This document shows, in pieces, positions 27,376 through 36,394 of a DNA stretch of 64,000 nt. The stretch spans positions 20,936-84,935 of the forward strand of contig NZ_AZEQ01000012.1 of NCBI RefSeq assembly GCF_001436025.1, given 5' to 3'. How positions within the stretch are numbered: position 1 is the stretch's first letter; the number at the start of each line of letters is the position of its first letter. The position numbers were made by a program, and so were the translations under genes. Under the pieces are notes generated by a model that was given only the letters and a program-made list of their open reading frames with translations, was not told the origin of the DNA and made no database searches. This stretch comes from Limosilactobacillus mucosae DSM 13345. Its GTDB lineage: Bacteria > Bacillota > Bacilli > Lactobacillales > Lactobacillaceae.

Positions 27376-28833
27376 ATGCCAATTAAGAACAAAGCCATGC
27401 TGATCACCTACTCTGACTCGCTGGCTAAAAACATCAAGGAAACGCATGAAGTCTTGAACGAATACATCGGTTCAGCAATCGGTGGCGTTCACCTGCTGCC
27501 ATTCTTCCCATCAACTGGTGACCGTGGCTTTGCACCTTATGACTACACGGTTGTTGATCCAGCTTTTGGTAACTGGGCTGACGTTGAAGCATTGGGTGAA
27601 GAATACTACCTGATGTTTGACTTCATGATCAACCACATTTCCAAGAAGTCGGTTATGTACCAAGACTTCAAGAAGAACCATGACGACTCCAAGTACAACG
27701 ACTTCTTCATTCGTTGGGAAAAGTTCTGGGCAGCTGCTGGTCCAGATCGTCCTACCAAAGAAGACGTTGACTTGATCTACAAGCGTAAGGACAAGGCACC
27801 AATGCAGGAAATCAAGTTTGACGATGGTTCCGTTGAACACCTGTGGAACACGTTTGGTGAAGAACAGATCGACATCAACGTTAAGAGCAAGGTAGCTCAA
27901 GAATTCTTCAAGCAGACGCTGACCGACATGGTTAAGCACGGTGCCGACCTGATTCGTCTGGACGCCTTTGCCTACGCCGTTAAGAAGATCGGTACCAATG
28001 ACTTCTTCGTTGAACCAGAAATCTGGGATCTGTTGAATGAAGTACGTGAGATCCTGGCTCCTTACAACGCAGAAATCCTGCCAGAAATTCACGAACACTA
28101 CACGATTCCTGAAAAGATCTCTCAACACGGCTACTTTGTATATGACTTCGCTCTGCCAATGACGACGCTGTACACGCTGTACTCTGGCAAGACCAACCGC
28201 CTGGCTAAGTGGTTGAAGATGAGTCCAATGAAGCAGTTCACGACGCTGGACACTCATGATGGGATCGGGGTCGTTGACGCGCGCGACATCTTGACCGATG
28301 AAGAAATCGACTATGCTTCCAACGAACTTTACAAGGTTGGTGCCAACGTTAAGCGCAAGTACTCTTCAGCTGCCTACAACAACCTGGACATCTACCAGAT
28401 CAACTCAACGTACTACTCCGCATTGGGTGATGACGACCGTGCATACCTGCTGGCACGTGCCTTCCAAGTATTCGCCCCTGGTATCCCAATGGTTTACTAC
28501 GTTGGTCTGCTGGCTGGCTCCAATGACCTGGAACTGTTGGAAAAGACTAAGGAAGGCCGGAACATCAACCGTCACTACTACACTAAAGAAGAAGTGGCCA
28601 AGGAAGTTCAGCGTCCAGTCGTTGCCAACCTGCTGAAGCTGCTGAGCTGGCGCAACGAATTTGCTGCCTTTGATCTGGATGGCTCGATTGACATTCAAAC
28701 GCCAACCGAAACGACGATTACGATTACTCGTAAGGACAAGGAAGGTCAAAACGTAGCAGTTCTGGAAGCCGACGCAGCTAACAAGACGTTTACGATTACG
28801 GCCAATGGCGAAAAGGTCATGGAACAAAACTAA
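27376..28833 (+). CDS. Sucrose phosphorylase, GH13 subfamily 18
   Basis: Cytosolic enzyme of 485 residues converting sucrose plus phosphate to alpha-glucose-1-phosphate and fructose, saving one ATP per hexose. GH13_18 features are clear: [31 protein letters not shown], the nucleophile Asp in IRLDAFAYA near residue 197 and the acid/base Glu in LPEIHEHY near 238. [19 protein letters not shown] is typical of sucrose phosphorylases. Sucrose-6-phosphate phosphorylase is an alternative, but the neighbouring carrier is not a PTS, which favours free sucrose. ATG 27376 follows TTGGAGGAT. Codon choice is strongly biased (CTG, GAC, AAG), suggesting high expression. Confidence 0.93.
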   Translation: MPIKNKAMLITYSDSLAKNIKETHEVLNEYIGSAIGGVHLLPFFPSTGDRGFAPYDYTVVDPAFGNWADVEALGEEYYLMFDFMINHISKKSVMYQDFKKNHDDSKYNDFFIRWEKFWAAAGPDRPTKEDVDLIYKRKDKAPMQEIKFDDGSVEHLWNTFGEEQIDINVKSKVAQEFFKQTLTDMVKHGADLIRLDAFAYAVKKIGTNDFFVEPEIWDLLNEVREILAPYNAEILPEIHEHYTIPEKISQHGYFVYDFALPMTTLYTLYSGKTNRLAKWLKMSPMKQFTTLDTHDGIGVVDARDILTDEEIDYASNELYKVGANVKRKYSSAAYNNLDIYQINSTYYSALGDDDRAYLLARAFQVFAPGIPMVYYVGLLAGSNDLELLEKTKEGRNINRHYYTKEEVAKEVQRPVVANLLKLLSWRNEFAAFDLDGSIDIQTPTETTITITRKDKEGQNVAVLEADAANKTFTITANGEKVMEQN

Positions 28834-28871
28834 TTAAAGGTCTGTTTCAGCAGATCTGCCGAATAGTTCAC

Positions 28872-28909
28872 AAAAATCGCATGAGCTTAAAGCTGATGCG
28901 ATTTTTTTA
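28872..28909 (+). terminator. Terminator of the sucrose phosphorylase operon
   Basis: AAAAATCGCAT pairs with ATGCGATTTTT around an inner AGCT/AGCT stem, ending in a run of T. Confidence 0.85.
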
Positions 28910-28979
28910 TTTTAAAAATGACGAATTGTCGTAAATTGGTCTATAATAGTGTGACAATCATTTCAACGAGGTCAAGAAT

Positions 28980-29930
28980 ATGGTAGCTAAACTAAAAGAT
29001 GTCGCCAAGCTGGCGGGCGTTTCAGTCACGACGGTTTCCCGCGTCATCAACAACTATGGATCGCTAAGCGAAAAAACCATTAACAAGGTGCATGAGGCAA
29101 TGCGTGAGCTGAACTATCAGCCCAATGCTCTGGCGCGAGCGATGCAGGGGAAGCCATCCAAATTTATCGGCCTGATCTTCCCGAACATTATTAACCCGTT
29201 CTATGCGGAATTGGTAAATGATCTGGAATATCGTCTGTTTGCTAAGGGCTATAAAACGATTATTGCCTCATCAGCCCAAAATCCAGATATCGAGCATGAT
29301 TACCTGGCGATGCTGATGGCGAACCAGGTCGATGGCATTATTTCAGGCTCGCATAATCTTGGAATTGAGGAATATCAGCGAATCAAGGCTCCAATCGTAT
29401 CGTTTGACCGCTATCTGGCTGACAATATTCCAATCGTGTCGGCTGACAGCTATCGTGGCGGAAAGATGGCTGCTGAGTACCTGATTGCTAAAAACGTCAG
29501 CCATCCAGCAATTCTGATTGATGAGGATACCTCGGTCTCGCCAACGCTTAATCGAGTCCAAGGGGCAATTGACTGTTTTTCTGCCCACCAAATTGAGTAT
29601 GTGCCGCTGGATGCCAGGAAAACGAATCTTGAAACGACATTTCCTGGAGAATATGATGGCGTGATGGCAACCAATGACGTTGATGCCTTAAAGATCATGC
29701 GCCTGGCGGTACGGGCCGGCAAACGAATCAATGAGGACTTCCACGTTACAGGGTATGATGGCTCCAAGATGATTTGCGAGCTGACGCCAGAATTGCCAAC
29801 GGTTCGACAGCCGACTGCCGAGTTGGCAGACCTGCTGATCGATACATTGATGGAACGCATCAAGAATCCAGATGCCAAGCTGACGCCTGCGCCATTAGCG
29901 GTGGCTTTTCATTATCCAGAAGACAGATAA
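28980..29930 (+). CDS. LacI-family repressor, probable sucrose regulator (ScrR-like)
   Basis: DNA-binding repressor of 316 residues. The N-terminal helix-turn-helix KLKDVAKLAGVSVTTVSRVINN and the hinge helix NALARAMQG are typical. The periplasmic-binding-like ligand domain follows (FIGLIFPNIINPFYAELV, MATNDVDALKIMRLA). It has its own promoter (TATAAT at 28942-28947, weak -35) and lies after the terminator of the sucrose phosphorylase genes. It most likely binds the 18-bp palindrome at 26061-26078. Fructose or a sugar phosphate may be the inducer, but this is not visible. Start ATG 28980 follows GAGGTC. Confidence 0.9.
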   Translation: MVAKLKDVAKLAGVSVTTVSRVINNYGSLSEKTINKVHEAMRELNYQPNALARAMQGKPSKFIGLIFPNIINPFYAELVNDLEYRLFAKGYKTIIASSAQNPDIEHDYLAMLMANQVDGIISGSHNLGIEEYQRIKAPIVSFDRYLADNIPIVSADSYRGGKMAAEYLIAKNVSHPAILIDEDTSVSPTLNRVQGAIDCFSAHQIEYVPLDARKTNLETTFPGEYDGVMATNDVDALKIMRLAVRAGKRINEDFHVTGYDGSKMICELTPELPTVRQPTAELADLLIDTLMERIKNPDAKLTPAPLAVAFHYPEDR

Positions 29931-30008
29931 ACGAAAATTGGGGCGTAATTGCTCGATTTTGAAGTTTTACGGCCGTTCAACGAAGAATTGGATGATTTAT
30001 GTGTAAAT

Positions 30009-30038
30009 AAAAAACGCGCCTGCTAAGACGCGTTTTTT
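30009..30038. terminator. Bidirectional terminator between scrR-like gene and small HTH-like gene
   Basis: AAAAAACGCG (30009-30018) and CGCGTTTTTT (30029-30038) flank a ten-base loop between convergent genes. Confidence 0.75.
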
Positions 30039-30043
30039 ATTTA

Positions 30044-30235
30044 TTAGTGCTTGGCCTGCATGAAGCGCCGCAAGAGACTGGCTTCCTCGTCAGTAGCGAG
30101 ATCGCTTTGTGACTTGATATCATGCACGCGCTCAACCGACAATTGGCTGCCAAATGCGATTTGGTTGTCGGTCATTGCGTGGACCCGTTCGAATTCGATG
30201 ATTTCTGCTGCAAGACTGTTGACTGGTTCGCTCAT
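30044..30235 (-). CDS. Small helical protein (63 aa), LBP_cg2779-like
   Basis: A 63-residue protein without export signal: an N-terminal helix SLAAEIIEFERVHAMTDNQIAFGSQLSVERVHDIK, which resembles a truncated helix-turn-helix, then an acidic C-terminal helix. I recall similar short lactobacillar proteins annotated as the LBP_cg2779 family, function unknown. The start ATG 30235 follows GGAAGGGAG and the gene has its own terminator, so it is real rather than spurious. A role as a small DNA-binding or adaptor protein is only a guess. Confidence 0.75.
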   Translation of the reverse strand: MSEPVNSLAAEIIEFERVHAMTDNQIAFGSQLSVERVHDIKSQSDLATDEEASLLRRFMQAKH

Positions 30236-30331
30236 TAAAACTTTCTCCCTTCCTGGTCATCATTCATAATGACGATGGCTGTATACGTACGATATTACAA
30301 TATTTATTGTAAACTTTTCTTTTCGTAGATG

Positions 30332-30859
30332 CTAGAAGGCTTGAATAATCTTTACGATTCCAATCACGATCAAGTAGAAAGAAATCAGCCAAACCATGGT
30401 GATTGCCGAAAGCATCGGCGAGAAGAGCAGAACTACCCCGATGATCAGTCCCAGAATGTCGAGAATGAACAAAAGCCAGTAGTAGCCAACGTTTAGCTGA
30501 TGGAAGAAACCGGCAATCGTTAATTCATTGGCTGAGCTGATAATGAACCAGAGCGCGAAGACTACGGCGATGACGGTAGTGCCGAAGTTTTGATATACCA
30601 AAAAGACGATCCCCAAGATAATGTCTAAAATACCGGTACCGAGCAGCCAACCGGAACGATAGCCGAGCCACTCCTGCATCTTACTGCGGGCCCAGAGCTC
30701 GTAGATCCCCAACAGCAGCAAGCCAACGCCAACTAAGATACAGAGCAGGTGCAGCGATTTGTCTGGGTGCATGATTGAAACGCAGCCCAGTACCACCAAT
30801 ACGATTCCCAAAATTAAACTGGCCCAGTCAAAACGCTTTTTGTATCCGTCCATTTCCAT
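30332..30859 (-). CDS. HdeD/DUF308-family membrane protein
   Basis: Integral membrane protein of 175 residues with about six predicted helices in three hairpins (WASLILGIVLVVLGCVSIM, LLCILVGVGLLLLGIYEL, LLGTGILDIILGIVFLVY, and so on), matching the DUF308/HdeD layout. HdeD is linked to acid resistance in enterobacteria; no function is established in lactobacilli. The ATG at 30859 has AAGGGGGT eight bases before it. The ATG at 30865 is too close to that site. A cre-like TGAAAGCGTTTTTA lies upstream near 30975. Confidence 0.85.
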   Translation of the reverse strand: MEMDGYKKRFDWASLILGIVLVVLGCVSIMHPDKSLHLLCILVGVGLLLLGIYELWARSKMQEWLGYRSGWLLGTGILDIILGIVFLVYQNFGTTVIAVVFALWFIISSANELTIAGFFHQLNVGYYWLLFILDILGLIIGVVLLFSPMLSAITMVWLISFYLIVIGIVKIIQAF

Positions 30860-31129
30860 AATCATTACCCCCTTAGCGATCGGAATGCAAACACATCATG
30901 GATAATTGCAAAAATATAAAGAGACAATAACTAATCAAATGTTAACTACACTAGCCACATCACCACTTTTATGGGTGAAAGCGTTTTTATTTATACTTCT
31001 ATTGTAACTTATTTTATTAATAACGGCATGAGAAATAAGGAACAATTGCCGCGATGTGTTACAATTTATGTATAGATTTTTATGTTGTCTGACGCACGAA
31101 TACGGTCATTGATTTAGGAGCAAAAAATT

Positions 31130-31753
31130 ATGAATTGGAACTGGTTGGGATGGCTGCTTTGGATCGCGGCCATTGTTTTTATGATCTGGGTTACTCACTA
31201 CATCCGCGTCAAGCAACTGATGCTGATTGCCAAGACGAAGCGCCGTTTTGACAAAAAATTGTTTGCACGTTATGTAGTGCTGGTCGTCTTGGCGATTGGA
31301 TGGCTGGGCGGAATGGCGTATCTGTCGTTTTTCCGGCGTGTTCCCTACGATGATACTCAAGCCGTTAAGATAACGACTGAATATGAAGCATTGCAGCTGA
31401 ACAGTCAAGACAATGATTACTACTATGTGATTGCCAAACATGCTCAAGGCGGCACGCGGCCGATCGTTTCCTACACCTACTGGACAGATAATGCCAAAAT
31501 GACGACTGACGCGCGAGGCACTACGATTGTTGACAGTGATCGCCTGGTTACTGGTCAGGCAGCCGGCTATCCTTGGAATATGAAAAAGCTGAAGTCCTAT
31601 GACTCAAAAACGGGTCATGCTTTCGTTGCCGTAATGACGATCAAATATCGCAATACGGTCTTAAACGGGATGGGCGTTCGCTGCGGCAAGCTGGCTGATA
31701 CGCATACGCTGATCAGAATTCCGGCTGCCAACATGGTTGATCAAAAAAAGTAA
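31130..31753 (+). CDS. LVIS_2131-like membrane-anchored protein of unknown function
   Basis: A 207-residue protein with two N-terminal membrane helices (about 5-22 and 49-68). A C-terminal domain of about 135 residues outside or inside the membrane follows, with YYYVIAKHAQGG, SYTYWTDNAKMTT and TGQAAGYPWNMKKLKSYDS. It resembles lactobacillar proteins I recall as the LVIS_2131 family; no function is known. ATG 31130 follows GATTTAGGAGC. It seems monocistronic. Its conservation among lactobacilli suggests an envelope role, but nothing in the sequence indicates which. Confidence 0.75.
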   Translation: MNWNWLGWLLWIAAIVFMIWVTHYIRVKQLMLIAKTKRRFDKKLFARYVVLVVLAIGWLGGMAYLSFFRRVPYDDTQAVKITTEYEALQLNSQDNDYYYVIAKHAQGGTRPIVSYTYWTDNAKMTTDARGTTIVDSDRLVTGQAAGYPWNMKKLKSYDSKTGHAFVAVMTIKYRNTVLNGMGVRCGKLADTHTLIRIPAANMVDQKK

Positions 31754-31811
31754 ATAAATAAGTGGGTTTGTCAAGGCAAATCAACTGATTACATGATATA
31801 GTAAAAGGTGG

Positions 31812-31928
31812 ATGCTAAAATTGCGACAGTGCAATGGCGAGCACACGATAAAAGGCGATGAACGACGCCTCGATCGCGAAGATTTGAACGATCAAAAGCT
31901 CACGGTACGCGTGGCCAAGTTCAGTAAT
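31812..31928 (+). CDS. Possible 38-aa charged micro-ORF ahead of efp
   Basis: An open frame of 38 codons, MLKLRQCNGEHTIKGDERR... ending VAKFQ, lies between a promoter-like TTGTCA/CATGAT pair and efp. AAAGGTGG sits directly before the ATG, or nine bases before an in-frame TTG at 31821. It could be a leader peptide, a small protein or chance. The alternative is a structured leader, since AGGCG/CGCCT can pair in the same stretch. Confidence 0.25.
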
Positions 31929-31951
31929 TAATAAAAGGAGTACTTAGTACA

Positions 31952-32509
31952 ATGATTCAAACGATTGATTTGAAAAAGGGCATGGTTTTTGAACGTGGCG
32001 GCAAGCTGCTGAAAGTTTTGCAAATCAACCACCACAAGCCAGGCAAGGGTAACACGTTGATGCAAATGGACATCCAAGACGTTCGGACTGGCTCCATTGT
32101 GCACACGACGATGCGTCCTTCCGAAAAGGTTGAACAAGTCAACGTGGACAAGAAGAATGCTCAATACCTGTACGATGAAGGCAACACGGCGGTCTTCATG
32201 GACATGGAAACCTACGAACAATATGAAATCAGTGATGAACAGCTGACTGAAGAAAAGAAGTACTTGGTTGAAAACATGCAAGTGCAAATGGACTTTGTTG
32301 GCAGCGAACTGGTTGGTATTGAACTGCCAACGACGGTCGTTCTGACGGTTGAACACACGGAACCAATGATCAAGGGTGCAACGATTGATGGCGGTGGCAA
32401 GCCTGCTACGATGAGCACGGGTCTGGTTGTCAACGTGCCAGCCTTCATCAAGAACGGTGACCAAATCATCGTCAACACGATGGATGGCAGCTACAAGTCA
32501 CGGGCCTAA
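31952..32509 (+). CDS. efp: Translation elongation factor P
   Basis: Cytosolic factor of 185 residues that relieves ribosome stalling at polyproline stretches. Three beta-barrel domains are recognisable. The loop of domain I reads HHKPGKG, with the Lys at the tip (about residue 32) available for modification. The C-terminal signature is VVNVPAFIKNGDQIIVNTMDGSYKSRA. ATG 31952 follows AAAAGGAG. It has its own terminator at 32515-32550. Confidence 0.97.
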   Translation: MIQTIDLKKGMVFERGGKLLKVLQINHHKPGKGNTLMQMDIQDVRTGSIVHTTMRPSEKVEQVNVDKKNAQYLYDEGNTAVFMDMETYEQYEISDEQLTEEKKYLVENMQVQMDFVGSELVGIELPTTVVLTVEHTEPMIKGATIDGGGKPATMSTGLVVNVPAFIKNGDQIIVNTMDGSYKSRA

Positions 32510-32514
32510 CTAAT

Positions 32515-32550
32515 AAAAAACGATTCGTCAAAACGGCGAATCGTTTTTTA
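32515..32550 (+). terminator. Terminator after efp
   Basis: AAAAAACGATTCG and CGAATCGTTTTTT form a perfect 13-bp stem with a nine-base loop. Confidence 0.88.
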
Positions 32551-32594
32551 TTTGGGTAAAGAAGCGCGGTTAATGACCTTGGCCGCGATTAAAA

Positions 32595-33260
32595 CTAATC
32601 CTGATTATCAGCCAGCGCATGCTCATCAATCCAATAAGTTCCCATATCATCGGCAATGACGACGCGACCGGCATGCTGGCGACCTTCGTTTTGAGTAAGC
32701 CCGATTTTGTTGAAGGCAAACGTAACGGTTAGATGGGCTTTGACGGCAATTCCCATGACCGCGCCAGTATCAGTGTTGATTCCAGAAGGCATATCAACGG
32801 CGACGCGAAAAGCCTTTGTATCATTCATGGCTTTGATAACGTCGACGTAGTGTCCAGCAACCGGCCGATCAATGCCAATACCAAAGATTGCATCCACGAT
32901 CAGTGAGGCCTCATCCAAAATGCTCAAGTCGCTGGTTTGAGGGATGCGATAGTATTGGCAGATATGGGCTTGAACCTGGTGCTCTTGGGAGGCGTGATCA
33001 GGATTGCCAACGTTGAGAATCGTCACTCGGGCACCGGCAATCTTCAGCAAGCGGGCGACGGCCAGACCATCGCCGCCGTTATTGCCGCTGCCGGCGACAA
33101 CGACAACATGGCTTAAATAGATCGGCAGGGCATTGAGAATCTCGTCGCGAACGGCCAGCGCAGCTCGTTCCATCAAAACTAATGAAGGAATGCCGATGTG
33201 ATTGATGGTGTAGCTGTCGCAGCGTTTCATCTGGGCTGCGGTAACGATTGGTTTTTCCAT
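32595..33260 (-). CDS. nnrE: NAD(P)H-hydrate epimerase NnrE (YjeF N-terminal domain)
   Basis: Repair enzyme of 221 residues interconverting the R and S forms of hydrated NAD(P)H so that the dehydratase can restore the cofactor. Family motifs are visible: VAGSGNNGGDGLAVARLL near residue 60, DAIFGIGIDRPVAG near 127 and VDMPSGINTDTG near 155. Only the YjeF_N domain is present, so the dehydratase NnrD must be encoded elsewhere. ATG 33260 follows TTGGAGGTAG; an upstream TTG lies within this ribosome site. It is divergent from the gene at 33361. Confidence 0.93.
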   Translation of the reverse strand: MEKPIVTAAQMKRCDSYTINHIGIPSLVLMERAALAVRDEILNALPIYLSHVVVVAGSGNNGGDGLAVARLLKIAGARVTILNVGNPDHASQEHQVQAHICQYYRIPQTSDLSILDEASLIVDAIFGIGIDRPVAGHYVDVIKAMNDTKAFRVAVDMPSGINTDTGAVMGIAVKAHLTVTFAFNKIGLTQNEGRQHAGRVVIADDMGTYWIDEHALADNQD

Positions 33261-33360
33261 AAAAACTACCTCCAAAATTGGTTTTCTTTTAGCCTACCAC
33301 TTTATTGAACCAACCTAAAAGCGGTACACTAAACATACTTAGACAAAAGAAGGTGAGCCT

Positions 33361-33765
33361 ATGGATTTAAATGCATACCTGCCATATTTCAAAAGCATGA
33401 TTGATCGTAAAATTGGCTGGACCATCAGCAATCCAGAAGATGGCATCGTACGTGTTGGCTATCCGCTGTATGACAAACCGATGCTGGAATTTACGCGCAA
33501 GTTCCGTGCCAGTGCGGAATATGACCCCCATTACCGCAAGACTTTAAAGGCTAATCGAATTAAGCCACGCGTTGATGAAGCAACCATTGCGCAAGTCTTA
33601 AAGTTAGATGATGTCAGCTTGATTGGCGCGATGATCTCTTTAATCGTGGACTGGGAAGAAGTTGAGGAAGGAACCTGGGCTCAGGCGCTGCAGTCCGGTG
33701 AATTGTATCGTTTGACCAAGCGTTTGGCAGAACTGACCAGTCAGCGTCCACAGCTAGAAAAGTAG
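33361..33765 (+). CDS. Conserved small cytosolic protein of unknown function (134 aa)
   Basis: A 134-residue soluble protein, rich in charged helices (YLPYFKSMIDRKIGWT, FTRKFRASAEYDPHYRKTL, DDVSLIGAMISLIVDWEEVEEGTW). I do not recognise it with confidence; the layout is reminiscent of DUF6508-type proteins. There is no export signal and no catalytic motif. AGGTGAGCCT precedes ATG 33361. The next gene follows after ten bases, so the two form a small operon. Confidence 0.75.
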   Translation: MDLNAYLPYFKSMIDRKIGWTISNPEDGIVRVGYPLYDKPMLEFTRKFRASAEYDPHYRKTLKANRIKPRVDEATIAQVLKLDDVSLIGAMISLIVDWEEVEEGTWAQALQSGELYRLTKRLAELTSQRPQLEK

Positions 33766-33775
33766 AGGGAATTTG

Positions 33776-34102
33776 ATGAGCAAAAAAGATCAATATCCGG
33801 TCAGTCGCTATACGGGGCTGCCGGTCGAAGACGATGGCAATGGCAGCTATCAGCTGCATTATGATGCCAATGGTCAGATCAGGCTGCATACCTGGCGGAC
33901 GGGGAAACACACCAAAGGAAGATTTCGGCGGATTGGTCAATTGATGCTGACGGAAAACGGCTTGATGGTCATGATCGTTAAAAGCGAACCGATGGCATTC
34001 AAGGATCGTCACAGCGAGGTGCCGCTGGGACGATTCCTTTCAGCGAATGTTGATTCAGCAACGCTGGCCAAGGGACTGACCATTTTGGATCAGCAGTCAT
34101 AA
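33776..34102 (+). CDS. Hypothetical protein (108 aa), second gene of a two-gene operon
   Basis: A soluble 108-residue protein with beta-rich segments (GSYQLHYDANGQIRLHTWRTG, GQLMLTENGLMVMIVKSEPMAF) and no recognised domain. ATG 33776 follows GAGGGA at seven bases; an adjacent TTG at 33773 is a weaker choice. Terminator 34106-34140 ends the operon. Confidence 0.7.
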   Translation: MSKKDQYPVSRYTGLPVEDDGNGSYQLHYDANGQIRLHTWRTGKHTKGRFRRIGQLMLTENGLMVMIVKSEPMAFKDRHSEVPLGRFLSANVDSATLAKGLTILDQQS

Positions 34103-34105
34103 GAC

Positions 34106-34140
34106 AAGGCGCAATCGTAATGGCAACGATTGCGCCTTTT
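34106..34140 (+). terminator. Terminator after the two-gene hypothetical operon
   Basis: AAGGCGCAATCGT (34106-34118) pairs perfectly with ACGATTGCGCCTT (34126-34138), ending in TTTT. Confidence 0.8.
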
Positions 34141-34162
34141 ATGGTAAACAGCGTTAAAATAG

Positions 34163-34528
34163 TTATAAATTCAGCTCTTGTTTGATAAGCTCGGCTAAGA
34201 TGATTCCTTGGTTATGCTGCCGATCTTTTGCGCCATAAAGCAGAATCACGTTATCGGTCTGCAGATGTTTTTTGACGCTTGCCAATAAGTCTAAATAAGC
34301 AGGATTGCTGGCTAGTTCTTGCAAGTAGCGTTCCTTGAATTCGGCAAATCTAGCGGGCTCATGATTGAACCATTTGCGCAGTTCTTCGCTGGGGGCGGCT
34401 TCTTTAGCCCATTCATCCAGGTGGGCGTTAACTTTAGAGATGCCGCGGGGCCAGCGCCGATCGATCAGAATGCGCCAGCCATCAAGATCAGCGGGCTTAT
34501 CATAGATGCGTTCTAGTTTTAATTTCAA
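34163..34528 (-). CDS. DUF488 family protein (YeaO-like)
   Basis: A 121-residue cytosolic protein. It has the family N-terminus KLERIYDKPADLDGWRILIDRRWPRGISK, with the conserved RRWPRG, then WAKEAAPSEELRKWFNH and a C-terminal VILLYGAKDRQHNQGIILAE. DUF488 proteins are widespread and have no assigned reaction. It is monocistronic on the minus strand; ATG 34528 follows AGGTGACAGG. Confidence 0.85.
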   Translation of the reverse strand: MKLKLERIYDKPADLDGWRILIDRRWPRGISKVNAHLDEWAKEAAPSEELRKWFNHEPARFAEFKERYLQELASNPAYLDLLASVKKHLQTDNVILLYGAKDRQHNQGIILAELIKQELNL

Positions 34529-34595
34529 TTCCTGTCACCTCTTGGAAAAATAAATCATAAGACCATTAAAGCACTTTTCAAAAGGATGGTTTCGA

Positions 34596-35228
34596 ATGCT
34601 TTCAGAATATCAAAAATTTTTTACGGCCCGCCCAACCCCACAGATCGCCAAGGACCTTTTAGGACGGCTTTTGGTTTTCCATGGTCGCAAAGGCGATGTT
34701 GGCGGCTGGATCGTTGAAACCGAAGCTTATGTCGGCGAGCAGGATTCAGCATCGCATGCTTTTGGGGGACGGCGAACTGACTATTCAGAGTCGCTCTATG
34801 GCATGCCTGGTAATCTTTATATTTATCAGATTCGCTCACATTACTGTGTCGATATTGTAGTTCAAGACCCAGAAGAGCCGCAGGGCATTTTGATTCGCGC
34901 GCTGGAGCCGGCGTTGGGCATTGAGCAGATGATTGAGAATCGTGGCCAGGATGGCTTTAACTTAACCAATGGACCAGGCAAGCTGATGCAGGCGCTTGGC
35001 GTGCAGTCGCGGTCAATGGATGGTCAGCCGATGGAGCATGCCGCGCTGCAGGTTGACTTAAGCACTGAACGGCGGATTCCTGCAAAAATCATTGCCGGAC
35101 CACGAATTGGGGTTAATGCGCAAGGAAAGGATGCCTTGAAAGACTACCGCTTTATCGTGGCCGGCAATCCATATGTCTCAAAGATGAAACGCCGTGATGC
35201 AGATGATTTAACGCATGGTTGGAGATGA
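34596..35228 (+). CDS. 3-methyladenine DNA glycosylase, AAG/MPG family
   Basis: Base-excision repair enzyme of 210 residues removing alkylated purines. The AAG fold is visible: AKDLLGRLLV, the catalytic Glu in IVETEAYVGEQDSASHAFGGRRT near residue 41, GNLYIYQIRSHYCVDIV, GILIRALEP and NLTNGPGKL. ATG 34596 follows AAAAGGATGG. It is followed after five bases by the MoxR-type ATPase gene, so co-transcription is likely, though a functional link is not evident. Confidence 0.93.
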   Translation: MLSEYQKFFTARPTPQIAKDLLGRLLVFHGRKGDVGGWIVETEAYVGEQDSASHAFGGRRTDYSESLYGMPGNLYIYQIRSHYCVDIVVQDPEEPQGILIRALEPALGIEQMIENRGQDGFNLTNGPGKLMQALGVQSRSMDGQPMEHAALQVDLSTERRIPAKIIAGPRIGVNAQGKDALKDYRFIVAGNPYVSKMKRRDADDLTHGWR

Positions 35229-35233
35229 TTTAA

Positions 35234-36394
35234 ATGTCGCTTAGCTATCAACAAATGAAGATTGCAGTACCATTGGTGATCAAGGCTGGCAACGTGCCCA
35301 GTATCGTTGGTGAGGCCGGCATCGGCAAGTCGGCGCTGGTTGAGGAAATTGCCGCGTCAATGGGGGCGAAGCTTTATACGACGGTTGTCAGTCTATCGGA
35401 AAAAGGGGACCTGGCAATTCCGGTGCCGCCGTTGACGGAGCGCTCATTTGTGACCACTCAGCATTATGGCACGCTGGCGAATGTTCAGTTTGGCTATTCA
35501 GAGACGCTGGTGGCAATCGTCAAGCAGGCTGAAGCACACCCTGACCAGCCGATTATCTGGTTTTTGGATGAGTTTAATCGTGGTACGCAGGCCGTGCAAA
35601 GCGAATTGATGAACCTGGTTCTGCAGCGGCAGGTCAACTCGCTGAAATTGCCGGATCAGGTACATATCGTCATTGCCGAAAATCCAGACAGTACGATGGA
35701 AAATTTTGCTGACAGCGACTATGGCGTAACGGCTGGGGATGCTGCCATTCGGGACCGGACCGTGCGCTTGGTCATGAAAGCCGCGATTGATGACTGGCTT
35801 TTGTGGGCACAGCAGCTTCAATCAGATGGTCAGCCGCGGATTCATGAATTGGTTGCCAAGTATATTCGGCTGCATCCTAATCTTTTGGCGCCAGCCGATC
35901 ATGAAAAGGACCTTTATCCAACACCGCGAGCCTGGGCCCGGGTTTCTGGCAATCTACGGCAGCTGGAACAATTAGATGAAGAGACGCAGACAACGCTAGC
36001 GGCTGATCTGTTCAGTGGTGATCTGGGATCGGAAGTCGGGGCTGCTTTTGCCAAATTTGTTGCGCAGCATGGTCAGCAGCTATCGGTTGCTGATTTGATC
36101 GACCATTCAACGCAGCTGCAGTTTGTTGCTGAAGTGGATCGATTAACAGCAGTAAGACAATGGGTTAAGGAATTGACCAAGTATCCAATCACGCAGTACC
36201 CGGCTCAGTTTAAGAACTGCCTGTACGCACTGAGTCCTGATGGCCGGTTTGCCGTAGTTCAGGATCTGGGGGAACAAGCAGCAGCTGCTGAACAGATTAA
36301 GGCACTCTATCAGGCTGCCAATGAAAATCCTGGCGGCGATCAAGAACAGCTGTATCGGCTCTTGGAACAGATTACGGTTGAAGCTGGTGATTAG
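35234..36394 (+). CDS. MoxR-type AAA+ ATPase paired with a VWA protein
   Basis: Cytosolic ATPase of 386 residues. Walker A is VGEAGIGKSAL near residue 30. Walker B is IIWFLDEFNRGTQAVQSELMNLVLQRQ near residue 110, followed by sensor-like VIAENPD. MoxR-type proteins act as chaperones that assemble or activate targets together with VWA-domain partners. The next gene starts directly after this stop and carries the VWA domain, so the two surely act together. The third gene at 37660 completes the transcription unit. The target is unknown; the pair may mature a metalloenzyme or act in envelope stress. Confidence 0.9.
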   Translation: MSLSYQQMKIAVPLVIKAGNVPSIVGEAGIGKSALVEEIAASMGAKLYTTVVSLSEKGDLAIPVPPLTERSFVTTQHYGTLANVQFGYSETLVAIVKQAEAHPDQPIIWFLDEFNRGTQAVQSELMNLVLQRQVNSLKLPDQVHIVIAENPDSTMENFADSDYGVTAGDAAIRDRTVRLVMKAAIDDWLLWAQQLQSDGQPRIHELVAKYIRLHPNLLAPADHEKDLYPTPRAWARVSGNLRQLEQLDEETQTTLAADLFSGDLGSEVGAAFAKFVAQHGQQLSVADLIDHSTQLQFVAEVDRLTAVRQWVKELTKYPITQYPAQFKNCLYALSPDGRFAVVQDLGEQAAAAEQIKALYQAANENPGGDQEQLYRLLEQITVEAGD

